Notes: generated by a model from the letters alone, not told the origin. A DNA stretch of 64,000 bases from Bdellovibrionales bacterium (GCA_016713585.1 JADJOV010000002.1:62001-126000), one strand, 5' to 3'. Shown: positions 1-11,944, numbered from the stretch's first letter. Translations and numbers: made by a program.

Positions 1-95
1 CTCCACGAGCAGACCTTATCTGGGAAGCTCTGACGGCTCTTATTTCGGGAAAAGATTTGAGCCACTTGACTTACGCTAATTTCAAATACGATTAA
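1..95 (+). CDS. [NiFe]-hydrogenase small subunit, C-terminal end (partial)
   Basis: A frame open from the window edge closes at TAA 93-95. It ends with a stretch reading PRADLIWEALTALISGK and finishes in ANFKYD. The Trp/Ala-Leu-rich helix followed by a short basic tail resembles the C-terminus of HoxY-type small subunits of group 3 hydrogenases. It sits 23 bases upstream of the large subunit, in the usual small-then-large order. Only 31 codons are visible, so the assignment rests mainly on context. Confidence 0.5.
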   Translation, partial: PRADLIWEALTALISGKDLSHLTYANFKYD

Positions 96-118
96 AAATA
101 ATTTTAAGGGAGTCTTTC

Positions 119-1630
119 ATGGGACGTAAAATAACAATTGAACCTGTCACTCGCGTTGAAGGTCACGGAAAAGTCACAATTAAATTAGACGACAACAATA
201 AGGTTGTCCAATCTCGACTTCACATTGTTGAGTTTCGTGGATTTGAACGTTTTGTCCAAGGACGACCTTATTGGGAGGTCGCTGTTCTCGTTCAAAGATT
301 ATGTGGAATTTGTCCAGTGAGCCATCATCTTTGTGCAGCGAAAGCAATGGACGTAGTTATGGGCGTACCTTCCCATAAGCTAACTCCAACGGGCGACAAA
401 ATGCGCCGCCTAATGCACTACGGACAATTTTTTTCAATCTCATGTTCTTCATTTTTTTCATTTAGCTTCCCCAGACTTGCTCTTTGGCTTTGATGCCCCT
501 GTTGCAAAACGAAATATTATTGGCGTCATTGAGGCCCATCCTGACATTGCAGTCAAAGCTGTGATGATGAGAAAATTTGGTCAAGAGGTCATCCAGGTCA
601 CCGCTGGAAAGAAAATCCACGGGACAGGGGCCATTCCCGGCGGAATCAACAAACATCTCTCGATTCAAGAGAGGGATCAGCTGTAGGGACTCCTCAATAT
701 AATGCGGACCTGATGGTGACTTGGGCCCAGGAGGGCATAGATCTTTTCAAAAGCTATCATAAGAAGAACAAAGATCTTGTCGATGGTTTTGCAACTTTCG
801 AATCGAACTACCTAAGCCTCGTACGCAAAGATGGAGCCATGGATCTCTACGACGGAGGCCTCCGAGCTATTACTCATCAAGGAGAAAAGATTTTTGACCA
901 CATTGATGTGCAATCATATGATGAGTATATAGCAGAAGAGGTTCGCTCCTGGACCTATATGAAGTTCCCGTTTATTCGCTCTATCGGTCAAGAAAAAGGC
1001 TGGTATCGAGTGGGTCCATTAGGTCGTCTCAATACCTGCGACTTTATTCCGACTCCTCTTGCTCAAGCAGAATTTGAGATTTACAAAGCGTACACGAAGG
1101 GTAAACCAAACGGAATGTCTATGCATATGCATTGGGCCCGTCTGATTGAAACCCTTCACGCCGCTGAAGAAATTCGCAACCTATTGAAGGATCCAGACTT
1201 GCTCCAAGGCGAGTTGGTTAAGACCGGAAAGCGCCAAGAACGCGGAGTTGGCGTCATCGAGGCTCCTCGTGGAACCCTCTTCCATGACTATAAAGTGAAC
1301 TCTGATGACCTTGTCACCAGTTGCAATTTGATAGTCTCCTCAACAAGTAATAACGAAGGAATGAACACGGCTGTCAGATGGGTGGCCGATAACGTCATCA
1401 GTGGTCACGCAGAGATTCCCGAAGGAATGCTAAATCAGGTGGAAGTGGCGATAAGAGCCTATGACCCCTGCTTAAGTTGCGCCACCCACGCGATGGGAAA
1501 AATGCCCTTAGTCATTACTCTTCTTGACAGTCAAGATCGCCAAATTGATCAAGCCATCAGAAATATTGAAGAGTTCGAGATCCAGCAAGATCAAAATAAT
1601 CTGCTGGATGGATCGGAGAACATAATTTAA
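119..1630 (+). CDS. hoxH: [NiFe]-hydrogenase large subunit, HoxH-like (two frameshifts)
   Basis: Catalytic subunit of a group 3 (bidirectional, cytoplasmic) [NiFe]-hydrogenase. The N-terminal nickel-ligand motif is RLCGICPVSHH, after a TRVEGHG signature. The C-terminal ligand motif is DPCLSCATH, followed by AMGKMPL and a tail expected to be removed after the His by the maturation endopeptidase. The ATG at 119 follows an AAGGGAG ribosome site. Three frames must be joined. Seven T at 428-434 (six expected) break the first, and the middle frame runs to about 686 with HoxH-like text (LASPDLLFGFD, HGTGAIPGGINK). A one-base loss near 680-690 then shifts to the frame open from 713. Joined length is about 503 codons, near the family size. 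Either a decaying gene or sequence error. Confidence 0.85.
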
Positions 1631-1632
1631 CC

Positions 1633-2282
1633 ATGTCCGTCGATAAGTTCCAGTCAACCACATCAAACAATTCTGAATCCCAGATAAAAATACCCAGCGA
1701 CTGGACCACTGGGTCGAAAATTATTTTTTTTGGTATCGGAAACGTCGGCCGCCAAGACGATGGCCTCGGAATACGCTTTATTGAGAGTTTGGAATCCATC
1801 CCTTTGCCCTCTCATATTGGGCTCGAAGGGAATTATCAGCTCAACGCAGAGGACGCTCTCGCCATCTCTGAATATGATATTGTCGTCTTTGTTGATGCCA
1901 CGATGGCCCCTCACGCCCGCGCCCCCTAAGAAATTCGGGAAGTCCAGCCCTCGGCTGAGGTGAGTTTCTCAACCCACGCCATGAGCATGGGCTCAGTCCC
2001 TGCTTTTGCCAACAACTTTACAACAAACGTCCAAAGGCCTATTCGCTAGCTATCCCTGGATCAGCTTGGAATATGACCGCCGGCCTGAGCGAAATCATGG
2101 TGACTCGGCTCAAGCTAATCTCAAAGCAACCCTCGATTCCATCATCAGCTTTTCAGTTGCCTCCCATTCCTCACCTAGCTCCCCAGCCAGTTTCTTCTCA
2201 GCCAGAATCTCCTCAACCAGTTTCTTCTCAGTCAGTTTGTTCTCCTCTGGTCCTTCCTAAACCCGAGACCCCTCGTGCATGA
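1633..2282 (+). CDS. hoxW: Hydrogenase maturation endopeptidase, HoxW/HycI-like (interrupted)
   Basis: Nickel-dependent protease that trims the large-subunit C-terminus. The first frame has the family glycine/aspartate motif (FFGIGNVGRQDDGLG) and a metal-site-like VFVDAT. A TAA at 1927-1929 interrupts it in frame; the same frame then continues with EIREVQPSAEVSFSTHAMSM, the expected protease core. One missing T in the run at 2017-2019 restores a third frame reading YNKRPKAYSLAIPG. The tail is unusual: Pro/Ser/Gln-rich, with a repeated PQPVSSQ. The stop at 2280-2282 overlaps the hypA start. The gene lies 2 bases after hoxH and was surely co-transcribed with it. Confidence 0.72.
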
Positions 2283-2628
2283 AGTTTCCTTAGTGACCGC
2301 TCTGATCGACCAAATTCAGGAAGTGGCGGTCCAACAACATTTCACTCGAGTTGAAAAGATTCATCTAGGGATTGGCGTTTTGAGTGGAGTCAATGGCGAC
2401 TGTATAGATTTCTGCTTTTCTGAAGTAACAAAAGATTCAATCCTGAGCGGCGCCACACTGAGCTATGAATCTATTCCAATACAAATTCTATGTAAAACCT
2501 GTGAAAAAACTTCTAACCCCCGAGAACCCAATGATCTTCGATGTGAATACTGCCGTTCAGGCGACATTCGAGTTCAAAGAGGAAAAGACTTTTTGATTTT
2601 AAATCTAGAGGTTGATACAGAAGTCTAA
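2275..2628 (+). CDS. hypA: Hydrogenase nickel insertion protein HypA
   Basis: Zinc metallochaperone that, with HypB, delivers nickel to the large subunit. The 117-residue product begins MHEVSLV, where His2 and Glu3 are the nickel ligands. It carries two CxxC pairs (CKTC near 74 and CEYC near 92) forming the structural zinc site. The start is GTG at 2275, chosen because it alone gives the obligatory Met-His-Glu terminus. It overlaps the end of hoxW by 8 bases, suggesting translational coupling. Length matches the family and the frame is intact. Confidence 0.93.
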   Translation: MHEVSLVTALIDQIQEVAVQQHFTRVEKIHLGIGVLSGVNGDCIDFCFSEVTKDSILSGATLSYESIPIQILCKTCEKTSNPREPNDLRCEYCRSGDIRVQRGKDFLILNLEVDTEV

Positions 2629-2639
2629 AGGAAGTAATT

Positions 2640-3380
2640 ATGTGCCAAGATTGCGGCTGCGAAATTGCAAATAAGTCTGCCCATGGAACACTGGCCCCTC
2701 GGCCCTCATCAGTTGGGGCTCCCCAAAAAATTAGCCTTGAGCACTTGGTTCTGGCAAAAAACAACCTCATTGCAGCCTCAAACCGAAAGTGGTTTTCGGC
2801 TAACCATCAACGAGTTCTAAATCTTATCAGCTCCCCGGGCACTGGAAAAACCCTACTTCTTGAAAAGACAATTGAAAGACTCCCCAAAACCCTCAAGACC
2901 GCAATACTCACGGGCGATCAAGAGAGAGATTTCGATGCGCAGCGCCTGCTCGCTCGCGGGGCCAATGTTAGGCAGCTCAACACTTTAAGCTCCTGTCACC
3001 TCGATGCCTCAATGATTGCAAAGGAACTCGGAAATTTCGTTTCACCTGATTTGGACCTTTTGATTATTGAAAATGTTGGAAACCTGGTTTGTCCAGCTGC
3101 CTTTTATATTGGGGAAGATGAAAAGGTAGCCCTTCTGTCTACGACAGAGGGGGAAGACAAGCCCTCGAAGTACCCCTTGCTTTTTCATGAAGCGACTCTC
3201 ATTGTGATTACAAAAATGGACCTTGTTCCACACTTGGATTGGGACCTGAGTTTATGCCTCAACCATATTCGAAAGGTAAATTCCAAAGCTCCAATTATAA
3301 CTCTCAGTGCAAAATCCGGTGATGGTATGGATGCATGGATCGACTACCTCACAAAACCGTCCTTGATGCACCTCTCCTAG
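2640..3380 (+). CDS. hypB: Hydrogenase nickel incorporation GTPase HypB
   Basis: GTPase that powers nickel transfer to the hydrogenase precursor. It has an N-terminal CxxCGC metal motif (residues 2-7), a P-loop SSPGTGKT at 64-71, the GDQERDFDAQRL region, a metal-binding Cys-His (SSCHLDA) at the GTPase dimer site, the ENVGNLVCPA switch segment, and TKMD for guanine specificity. At 246 residues it is short because it lacks the His-rich nickel-storage stretch of some homologues, so it probably acts in delivery rather than storage. It starts 12 bases after hypA in the same operon. Confidence 0.95.
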   Translation: MCQDCGCEIANKSAHGTLAPRPSSVGAPQKISLEHLVLAKNNLIAASNRKWFSANHQRVLNLISSPGTGKTLLLEKTIERLPKTLKTAILTGDQERDFDAQRLLARGANVRQLNTLSSCHLDASMIAKELGNFVSPDLDLLIIENVGNLVCPAAFYIGEDEKVALLSTTEGEDKPSKYPLLFHEATLIVITKMDLVPHLDWDLSLCLNHIRKVNSKAPIITLSAKSGDGMDAWIDYLTKPSLMHLS

Positions 3381-3396
3381 AAAGGATTTTTTTAAA

Positions 3397-3648
3397 ATGT
3401 GTTTATCAATTCCAGCACAACTCATTAGTCTCGGAACAGAAGCTCCACTTTTTCGCACTGGGCGAGTGAGCTTCGGTGGAGTTGTCAAAGAAATTAGCCT
3501 AGCCTATGTCCCCGAAGCCAAAGTCGGTGACTATGTCCTTGTTCACGTGGGCTTTGCCCTCAGTATCATCGATGCTGAAAAAGCACAAAATGTGTTTAAA
3601 ACTCTGGACGAACTTAACGAATTTCACCTTCAAAATGAAGCCCCGTGA
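3397..3648 (+). CDS. hypC: Hydrogenase maturation chaperone HypC
   Basis: Small chaperone (83 residues) that carries the Fe(CN)2CO moiety with HypD and escorts the large-subunit precursor. It begins MCLSIPAQ; the Cys after the initiator Met is the essential ligand. The following beta-strand text (GRVSFGGVVKEISLAYVPEAKVGDYVLVHVGFAL) spans the family OB-like fold, here listed only as landmarks. Its TGA overlaps the GTG start of hypE, indicating coupling. The usual next gene, hypD, is not present. Confidence 0.93.
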   Translation: MCLSIPAQLISLGTEAPLFRTGRVSFGGVVKEISLAYVPEAKVGDYVLVHVGFALSIIDAEKAQNVFKTLDELNEFHLQNEAP

Positions 3649-4712
3649 ATCTTTCAAATTTGCCTTGCCCGATTCCAACAAGTAAATATCCTGCCGTTAC
3701 GCTGGCCCACGGTGGTGGCGGCCTACTTATGCATAATCTGATTGATCAAATGTTTACACCTGCATTCAATACGACCCATATACAAACAAATCAGAAGTCT
3801 CAATCGGGTGGTCATGATTCTGCAATCCTATTCCCACGACCTGGCCCACTTGCCATCACCACGGATTCATTTGTCGTCCGTCCGCTCTTTTTCCCAGGGG
3901 GTGACATCGGGTCCTTGGCCGTTCACGGGACAGTGAATGATCTCGCCATGAGCGGAGCTCTTCCCCGTTGGCTAAGTGTTTCTTTTGTCCTAGAAGAAGG
4001 TCTTCCAATGGATGTCCTTTGGAAAATTGTATGCTCATTAACAAAAGCTGCTATCGAGGCCCAGGTTGAAATTGTCACAGGCGATACGAAGGTGGTTGAG
4101 AGAGGTCGAGGTGACGGAATTTTTATTAATACGACAGGCCTCGGAGAGATCCATCACCAGCTATTAATTCATCCCTCAAGAATTTCACCAAATGATGCCA
4201 TTCTCCTCAGTGGAGATATTGGCCGGCATGGTATTGCTGTCATGGCGTCTCGTGAGGGCTTAGTCTTTGAGACCACAATTGAAAGTGATTCGGCTTCCCT
4301 TGTTGATCCCATCTTAGGTCTTATTCGATCCGGTATTGAAATTCATTGCCTGAGAGATTGCACTCGCGGTGGGTTGATTTCTACTCTTAATGAATTGGCC
4401 ATTTCATCTAACCTAACTTGTCAAATCCAAGAAAGTTCGATCCCAGTTCTTCCTCAGGTCCACGGCGCCTGCGAAATGTTAGGCCTTGATCCAATGTCAG
4501 TTGCGAATGAGGGTCGATTCGTGGCCGTCCTTCCGGCCAATCAAGTCGATGCAGCTCTTAAAATTCTTCGCACCTATCCAGTTTCCCAAGGAGCTTGTCT
4601 GATTGGAAGTGTAACTCCCAAAGATTTGGCTCCAGTTTTTGTGAAAAACTCATATGGAACTTCTCGAATCGCATCCATGCTCAGCGGTGAACAGCTACCC
4701 CGCATTTGCTGA
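3645..4712 (+). CDS. hypE: Hydrogenase maturation protein HypE
   Basis: Carbamoyl dehydratase that turns a carbamoylated C-terminal Cys into thiocyanate, the cyanide source for the active-site iron. The 355-residue product shows the glycine-rich AHGGGG ATP-binding start, the LAITTDSFVV and GGDIGSLAVHGTVNDLAMSGA segments of the PurM/HypE fold, and ends in PRIC with the acceptor cysteine as last residue. The start is GTG at 3645, overlapping the hypC stop by 4 bases (GTGA). It is the last gene of the hydrogenase operon. No clear terminator hairpin follows; a convergent gene begins 41 bases on. Confidence 0.94.
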   Translation: MNLSNLPCPIPTSKYPAVTLAHGGGGLLMHNLIDQMFTPAFNTTHIQTNQKSQSGGHDSAILFPRPGPLAITTDSFVVRPLFFPGGDIGSLAVHGTVNDLAMSGALPRWLSVSFVLEEGLPMDVLWKIVCSLTKAAIEAQVEIVTGDTKVVERGRGDGIFINTTGLGEIHHQLLIHPSRISPNDAILLSGDIGRHGIAVMASREGLVFETTIESDSASLVDPILGLIRSGIEIHCLRDCTRGGLISTLNELAISSNLTCQIQESSIPVLPQVHGACEMLGLDPMSVANEGRFVAVLPANQVDAALKILRTYPVSQGACLIGSVTPKDLAPVFVKNSYGTSRIASMLSGEQLPRIC

Positions 4713-4753
4713 TTAAAAAAAATTTCCCACTGAAAGACTGTGAGTCTAGACCT

Positions 4754-5935
4754 CTAATATCTCCAATAAGCATCAATAAGACCATAATACCCATCTTTAA
4801 CATCAAGTTTTACAGAAGATAAATTGTTTGAAGCTAATGTCAGTTGAAAATGGAAATGTTCCCATATCTTGAGATAAGAAACATATCCACCCAGCGCCTT
4901 AGTTTCAAAGTTGTAACTGGGACCAGCAAGAACTCTTGACCAATTGCTCAACAAAAACTCATACCCACTTTGAATGGCACTTGACCCTAAGGAGCGAACC
5001 GCGGTCGTTTCCTTCGAGTTATCATAGGTGACAACAGCCAATGTCAGGTAGGAATGGGTAATCACCGAGGACGAAGAAAATGAATCCCACATAAAGCTCA
5101 AATTGAAAACACTTTCAGTTGACCCTGGGATCTTAAAAAAATTGAGCCCAGCTGCGAGTTTATTTTCTAACGAATTGAAGAACCGAGCCTTCACTTGGAA
5201 GTTTGACGCACCAAAAGCATTTAAAGGTAAGTAACTACTAAATGTCAGCCAATCTTTTGCACCATAAGCCAAATATCCATACCAGGCCAAAAGTAGCTCA
5301 TCTTTTTTAAGTGTTTCCGCAGTCTCTCCAATTCCCAACCCTTGAGTATACAAGGATCGATATCGACTAGAAACAAAGCCAACAGACCCGTCAGGATCAA
5401 TCAGCTCAGTTTTCGCACCATACAACTCGTTCTCAAACGTAAGATCCGCGGGAATCAAAATATCCCCTCGTTGAATGAGGTAATTCCCAGATATTCTTAA
5501 TAAATCAGCTTTAAACTTCCTTTTCGTCAAATTACGGTCAGTTCCGCCGGTCTCATCTCCAACTGTCTCTGCCCCATCAGCCTCCACGGGCAAAACCTCC
5601 CTTACCACAAAGTAGGCAATGACCCCGACCCCCTCTTCCTGGGATCTCAAAATCAAACGATCTCCAACGACAAACCTTCGGTCGACGAATTCAGCTAAAA
5701 CCTGCTTTGAATTCAATAACTCAACTACACGAGCGACCTGACTGTACCCAGCCATAGAAGCCACAGCAAGCGGGCTCATTTTAACCGAAGAGCCTGCTGG
5801 ATCTGAGGAAAACACTGGGCTCTGTTGAGCTTCTGCGCGAGCAATGCCTTCCCAGGTAAAAAAAATACCTAAAAGAAGAATTCCTGCCGCGAAGACCTTA
5901 AAAATAAATGGATACTCTCTTTTGCGCCTCATCAC
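4754..5935 (-). CDS. Secreted protein, probable outer-membrane beta-barrel
   Basis: Not a family I recognise. The 393-residue product has a basic start (MMRRKREY), a hydrophobic segment and an AxA-like cleavage site near residue 33 (IARAEAQ), so it should be exported. The first 180 residues look like a soluble domain (FVVGDRLILRSQEEG). From about 200 on, alternating aromatic and polar strands (WYGYLAYGAKDWLTF, FQVKARFF) and a terminal Tyr resemble a porin-like barrel with the C-terminal aromatic recognised by the BAM machinery. It starts 11 bases after the FliG-like gene, so the two are probably co-transcribed. Confidence 0.6.
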   Translation of the reverse strand: MMRRKREYPFIFKVFAAGILLLGIFFTWEGIARAEAQQSPVFSSDPAGSSVKMSPLAVASMAGYSQVARVVELLNSKQVLAEFVDRRFVVGDRLILRSQEEGVGVIAYFVVREVLPVEADGAETVGDETGGTDRNLTKRKFKADLLRISGNYLIQRGDILIPADLTFENELYGAKTELIDPDGSVGFVSSRYRSLYTQGLGIGETAETLKKDELLLAWYGYLAYGAKDWLTFSSYLPLNAFGASNFQVKARFFNSLENKLAAGLNFFKIPGSTESVFNLSFMWDSFSSSSVITHSYLTLAVVTYDNSKETTAVRSLGSSAIQSGYEFLLSNWSRVLAGPSYNFETKALGGYVSYLKIWEHFHFQLTLASNNLSSVKLDVKDGYYGLIDAYWRY

Positions 5936-5946
5936 GAGGGCTCAAG

Positions 5947-6693
5947 CTAGGCGATCTTTCGAATTTGCTCAAGCTTGTTCTTAAGAACCTGAATTTCATG
6001 CTTTAGCGTCGCATTTTCATAGTTCACCTGAGTCACTTTTTTCTTTAGGTGCTCAATTTCATCTCGCCCTGAGGCATCTCTATTTCCATTCTCTTTTCCG
6101 CCTGAATCTTTGACGTTAAGGCCTTGAGAATCTCGCGATCCCCGACCGCTGTCTTCTGGATCACCGGGAAACACTAAGGCAGGCGGAGCCTCTTCTTTCT
6201 GCTTACTCTCTAAACTAGCCTGATGAATTTTCTCTTCGTAATTCTCAGGAATGGCCATTTCATGGTCAAATTTTTCAAGCTTGATAATTCCCTGATTCGC
6301 AAATCCACGGACTTCTGCAATCAGTTTTATCAAACATGAAGTCTTTTCCGCTGGAGTCGGATTTAACTCAGACATCATCAGCAAGAGTTTTCTTTTTTCT
6401 GTATTGCTCAAGCATCCAAATAGCTGATCAAGCTTTTCAGGAGTGTTTCCATGAAAGGCTACGGCCAAGGTGAGGGGCTGTACCCTACTAAAAATTTCAA
6501 CTAAAACATCAGCGGGCCAACGCAAAATCCTATCAACCGTCAGCAACTTGGATCTCAATGCACTTTCCCAAGCTGAGTCCTCTTGCCCAATTAGAGACAA
6601 AAATTGATCCTGTTTTTGCTTGGACGAAGTCTCAATGAGAGTGATTAACTGAATAAAGCCACTTTTTTTCTTATATCGATCTAGCATTCCCAT
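5947..6693 (-). CDS. FliG C-terminal-domain-like protein with C-terminal coiled coil
   Basis: Residues about 45-150 follow the pattern of the FliG C-terminal domain: LRSKLLTVDRILRWP, then an LAVAFHGNTPEKLDQLFGCLS helix pair (torque-helix position), and a closing helix leading to NQGIIKLEKF. FliG N- and middle domains are missing and the start is short. After a charged, Gly/Ser-rich linker (about 165-205) comes a heptad coiled coil (EHLKKKVTQVNYENATLKHE). No membrane segment is visible. It is far from the flagellar block and may be a rotor-associated or repurposed FliG-fold protein. Similarity was judged by eye. Confidence 0.55.
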   Translation of the reverse strand: MGMLDRYKKKSGFIQLITLIETSSKQKQDQFLSLIGQEDSAWESALRSKLLTVDRILRWPADVLVEIFSRVQPLTLAVAFHGNTPEKLDQLFGCLSNTEKRKLLLMMSELNPTPAEKTSCLIKLIAEVRGFANQGIIKLEKFDHEMAIPENYEEKIHQASLESKQKEEAPPALVFPGDPEDSGRGSRDSQGLNVKDSGGKENGNRDASGRDEIEHLKKKVTQVNYENATLKHEIQVLKNKLEQIRKIA

Positions 6694-6843
6694 GAACCAC
6701 TCTTCGGGAAGGTCTAACCAAAATTAAAGAGATTTTCGAAAATTTCCTGACTTAAAAACGTCCAAATACTATATCGCAAAGCGTTAATTTGATATGCGAA
6801 AGAGGATTATCAAGACTTCAGGCCAAGAGGCCCTAGCTGGATA

Positions 6844-8046
6844 CTAGTTCACTTTAGCTGGGCATTTATATGAGAACCTAACCGAAGCTCCTACCGGTAA
6901 TTTTTGTGCAAATTGAATTTGATTACCAACAACAGTGTAATTGTTCCCGCCCGAATCCACGATTAGGTCAATAGGATTCGCACAATGAAGTCCAATCTTG
7001 TCGACAATATTTGCTGTGATATTATTGAATATTTCACTCAGCTGAGACGTAAAGTTATTCGAACATATACTACCTGCAACTCCACCAGTTAGTTGGGTCA
7101 CTTTATAATATTCTATCCCATAACTCGCACCCACAACACCTCTTGTTTGCGCATTTTGGGTACTCAAGCAAACTTCAGTCTTCGTCAAAAAGGCGTGGAC
7201 CGCAAATTTCTTGTCAGGATACACAGATTTAACACTGTTGACGAATCCTTGGGCCGTATCAAATTCCTCAAGGTCATAGCCCGGTGTCTTGTACCAATAA
7301 AGCTGACTTCGAACATCCTCATCAGATAGCACTATAATTGCCAAATCTGCTTCAGGCCTAATGAAGGAATCGACATTATTTTTCAAAACCAAATTCGCCG
7401 CATATAAACCCCGTTCATCCTGTGAAGGACAATGTTCAGCATATGCTGTACTATACTCCGCTGTTGTTGTTGAATTTCCAGCATCCACCCAGCTAAGTAT
7501 AAACTTCTCGCATTCCAAAGTTTCATTCCGACGTATAGCTGCGTTAAAAATCTTATTTCTGAACGCAGAATCTCCAGTTTGTGGAGTCACAAACTTAAAT
7601 CCTCCATCCAACCCAATCAGCTTACCATCCTGAAGTGCTCCATTCTGATTCACCGATCTTGGAGGATTCGTTGCCGAAGAGATATCAGTCGTTGTTATAC
7701 CCAAGCGATAGTCAATTGACTTAGATTCCAGTAAGTTCACGAAATTAGAAAATCTATCTGCAAGTGCATTCTGTTCAAAGGACATAGAGGCTGAATTATC
7801 ATCAACAATGAGGATGTCTACCTTTCCGCCGCTCACGATCACAACATCTGAAATAGATAGCATCCCATCTGGCCCGACAACACACTTGCCACCGGACAAT
7901 CCATCACAACTCGAATTAGCTGAAAACTTAACCTCAGCACACCCGATATAGCTACCGACTCCAAAAGCTAATATTGCTAGAATAACGTAGTTCACTATCA
8001 TGAGACCTCTCCAATAAGAGAGACTCCAATCCTTATACCAAAACAA
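6844..8046 (-). CDS. VWA-domain lipoprotein
   Basis: Predicted outer-membrane lipoprotein. An internal start at Met16 gives a clean signal (MIVNYVILAILAFGVGSYIGC) with the lipobox Cys near residue 36 of the long frame. A von Willebrand A domain follows from about residue 75: VDILIVDDNSASM carries the MIDAS DxSxS metal motif, and later YRLGITTTD and LAIIVLSDEDVR fit VWA strands. Many cysteines suggest disulfides. The C-terminal 60 residues form a small extra domain. VWA lipoproteins usually bind surface partners; the ligand cannot be read here. The most likely true start is at about 8001. Confidence 0.65.
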   Translation of the reverse strand: MFWYKDWSLSYWRGLMIVNYVILAILAFGVGSYIGCAEVKFSANSSCDGLSGGKCVVGPDGMLSISDVVIVSGGKVDILIVDDNSASMSFEQNALADRFSNFVNLLESKSIDYRLGITTTDISSATNPPRSVNQNGALQDGKLIGLDGGFKFVTPQTGDSAFRNKIFNAAIRRNETLECEKFILSWVDAGNSTTTAEYSTAYAEHCPSQDERGLYAANLVLKNNVDSFIRPEADLAIIVLSDEDVRSQLYWYKTPGYDLEEFDTAQGFVNSVKSVYPDKKFAVHAFLTKTEVCLSTQNAQTRGVVGASYGIEYYKVTQLTGGVAGSICSNNFTSQLSEIFNNITANIVDKIGLHCANPIDLIVDSGGNNYTVVGNQIQFAQKLPVGASVRFSYKCPAKVN

Positions 8047-8273
8047 AAAACCCCAGCAAGCTAGTGCAACCTACTGGTTTCACAAAGAAAATAAGTTTCT
8101 CAAAGAAATCAAGTCAAGACTCCTCGCTGTAGAACTCTAGAACAGGTCCAAAAAATAGTTATCTGATATTCCTACATAAACCTGGTATTTAAGGGACTTA
8201 GACCAACATCAAGGTTTCGATAGGATGACGATTTCTGTTCCACACTTATTCTCAATCCCTTACTATCTAAAGT

Positions 8274-8711
8274 ATGAGAAAAGTACGCCTTTTAGGCCTA
8301 ATTCTAATTGTCAGCGCTGGGATTTTTCTAACTAACACTCTCAAAGAACAATGGACTCTTATTCCCAAAGATTCCCTGACTCCCAACGAATCCCAATTTT
8401 TTCAAGACTTCGATTCTTATATCTCAAAACTCAAAAAAGACAAAAAGCTACCAGGCCAGTTTATGTCAATTCAATATATCAAATATAGGTTTCACTCAAA
8501 GCTCGCCCTCGAACACTTAAGTAATCACCATCTACCGATTAAGACATCACCCAAAGGAAAAAGTGTCCTAGAAGCTGACTTTATCTCTCGGCCAGATAGT
8601 CCAAACGATCACTTCATCTTACAGCTAGGCCTTGTGGAAATTGAATCAGGAAACAAAATCTGGGAAAGTAGCGAAAATTTCAAATTGCCTATTGCAACGG
8701 CCCAAAAATAA
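8274..8711 (+). CDS. Hypothetical membrane-anchored or secreted protein
   Basis: Unrecognised 145-residue protein. It begins with Arg/Lys followed by a single hydrophobic segment (VRLLGLILIVSAGIFLTNTL), acting as an uncleaved anchor or signal. The rest is polar and Lys-rich with no motif I can name. The stop at 8709-8711 lies inside the U-tract side of the oppositely oriented rRNA terminator. About 225 bases separate it from the divergent VWA gene; I see AT-rich sequence there but no confident promoter. Confidence 0.5.
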   Translation: MRKVRLLGLILIVSAGIFLTNTLKEQWTLIPKDSLTPNESQFFQDFDSYISKLKKDKKLPGQFMSIQYIKYRFHSKLALEHLSNHHLPIKTSPKGKSVLEADFISRPDSPNDHFILQLGLVEIESGNKIWESSENFKLPIATAQK

Positions 8712-8738
8712 AAAACCCGGTTAGCGAACTAACCGGGT
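8703..8738 (-). terminator. Rho-independent terminator of the rRNA operon
   Basis: On the minus strand a perfect 10-bp stem (8715-8724 pairs with 8729-8738) closed by a UUCG tetraloop is followed by a T-rich run. It lies just past the 3' end of 5S rRNA. Confidence 0.9.
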
Positions 8739-8749
8739 CCAAAATAAAA

Positions 8750-8866
8750 GCTGGCATCGTGCTACTCTCCCACACAGTCGCCCGTGCAATACCATCGCCG
8801 CAAGAGGACTTAACTTCTGAGTTCGGAATGGGATCAGGTGTAGCCCCTCTGCTAAAAACGCCAGCA
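8750..8866 (-). rRNA. rrf: 5S ribosomal RNA
   Basis: The minus strand shows the conserved 5S core (CCGAACTCAGAAGTTAAG around 8803-8828) and terminal stem sequences GCTGGC and GCCAGC at 8860-8865 and 8750-8755. It is the last gene of the rRNA operon, about 100 bases after 23S. Confidence 0.93.
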
Positions 8867-8971
8867 AAGTCTATTTAAAATCTTGAAAATAAAATGATTA
8901 ATTTAACTGATTTTTAGCAAAAAGGTTAATTCCATTTAATTCGAGTTTAATAAATCAAACTCGAAAAAATT

Positions 8972-11899
<2,928 letters not shown>

Positions 11900-11944
11900 T
11901 AAAATGGAATTAACCTCGCTAAAAATCACTTAAATCAATCTATT

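Noticed and set aside
428..700. Programmed frameshifting in hoxH
   Set aside because: Two shifts in opposite directions and similar breaks in many unrelated genes point to error or decay; no stimulatory structure was seen.
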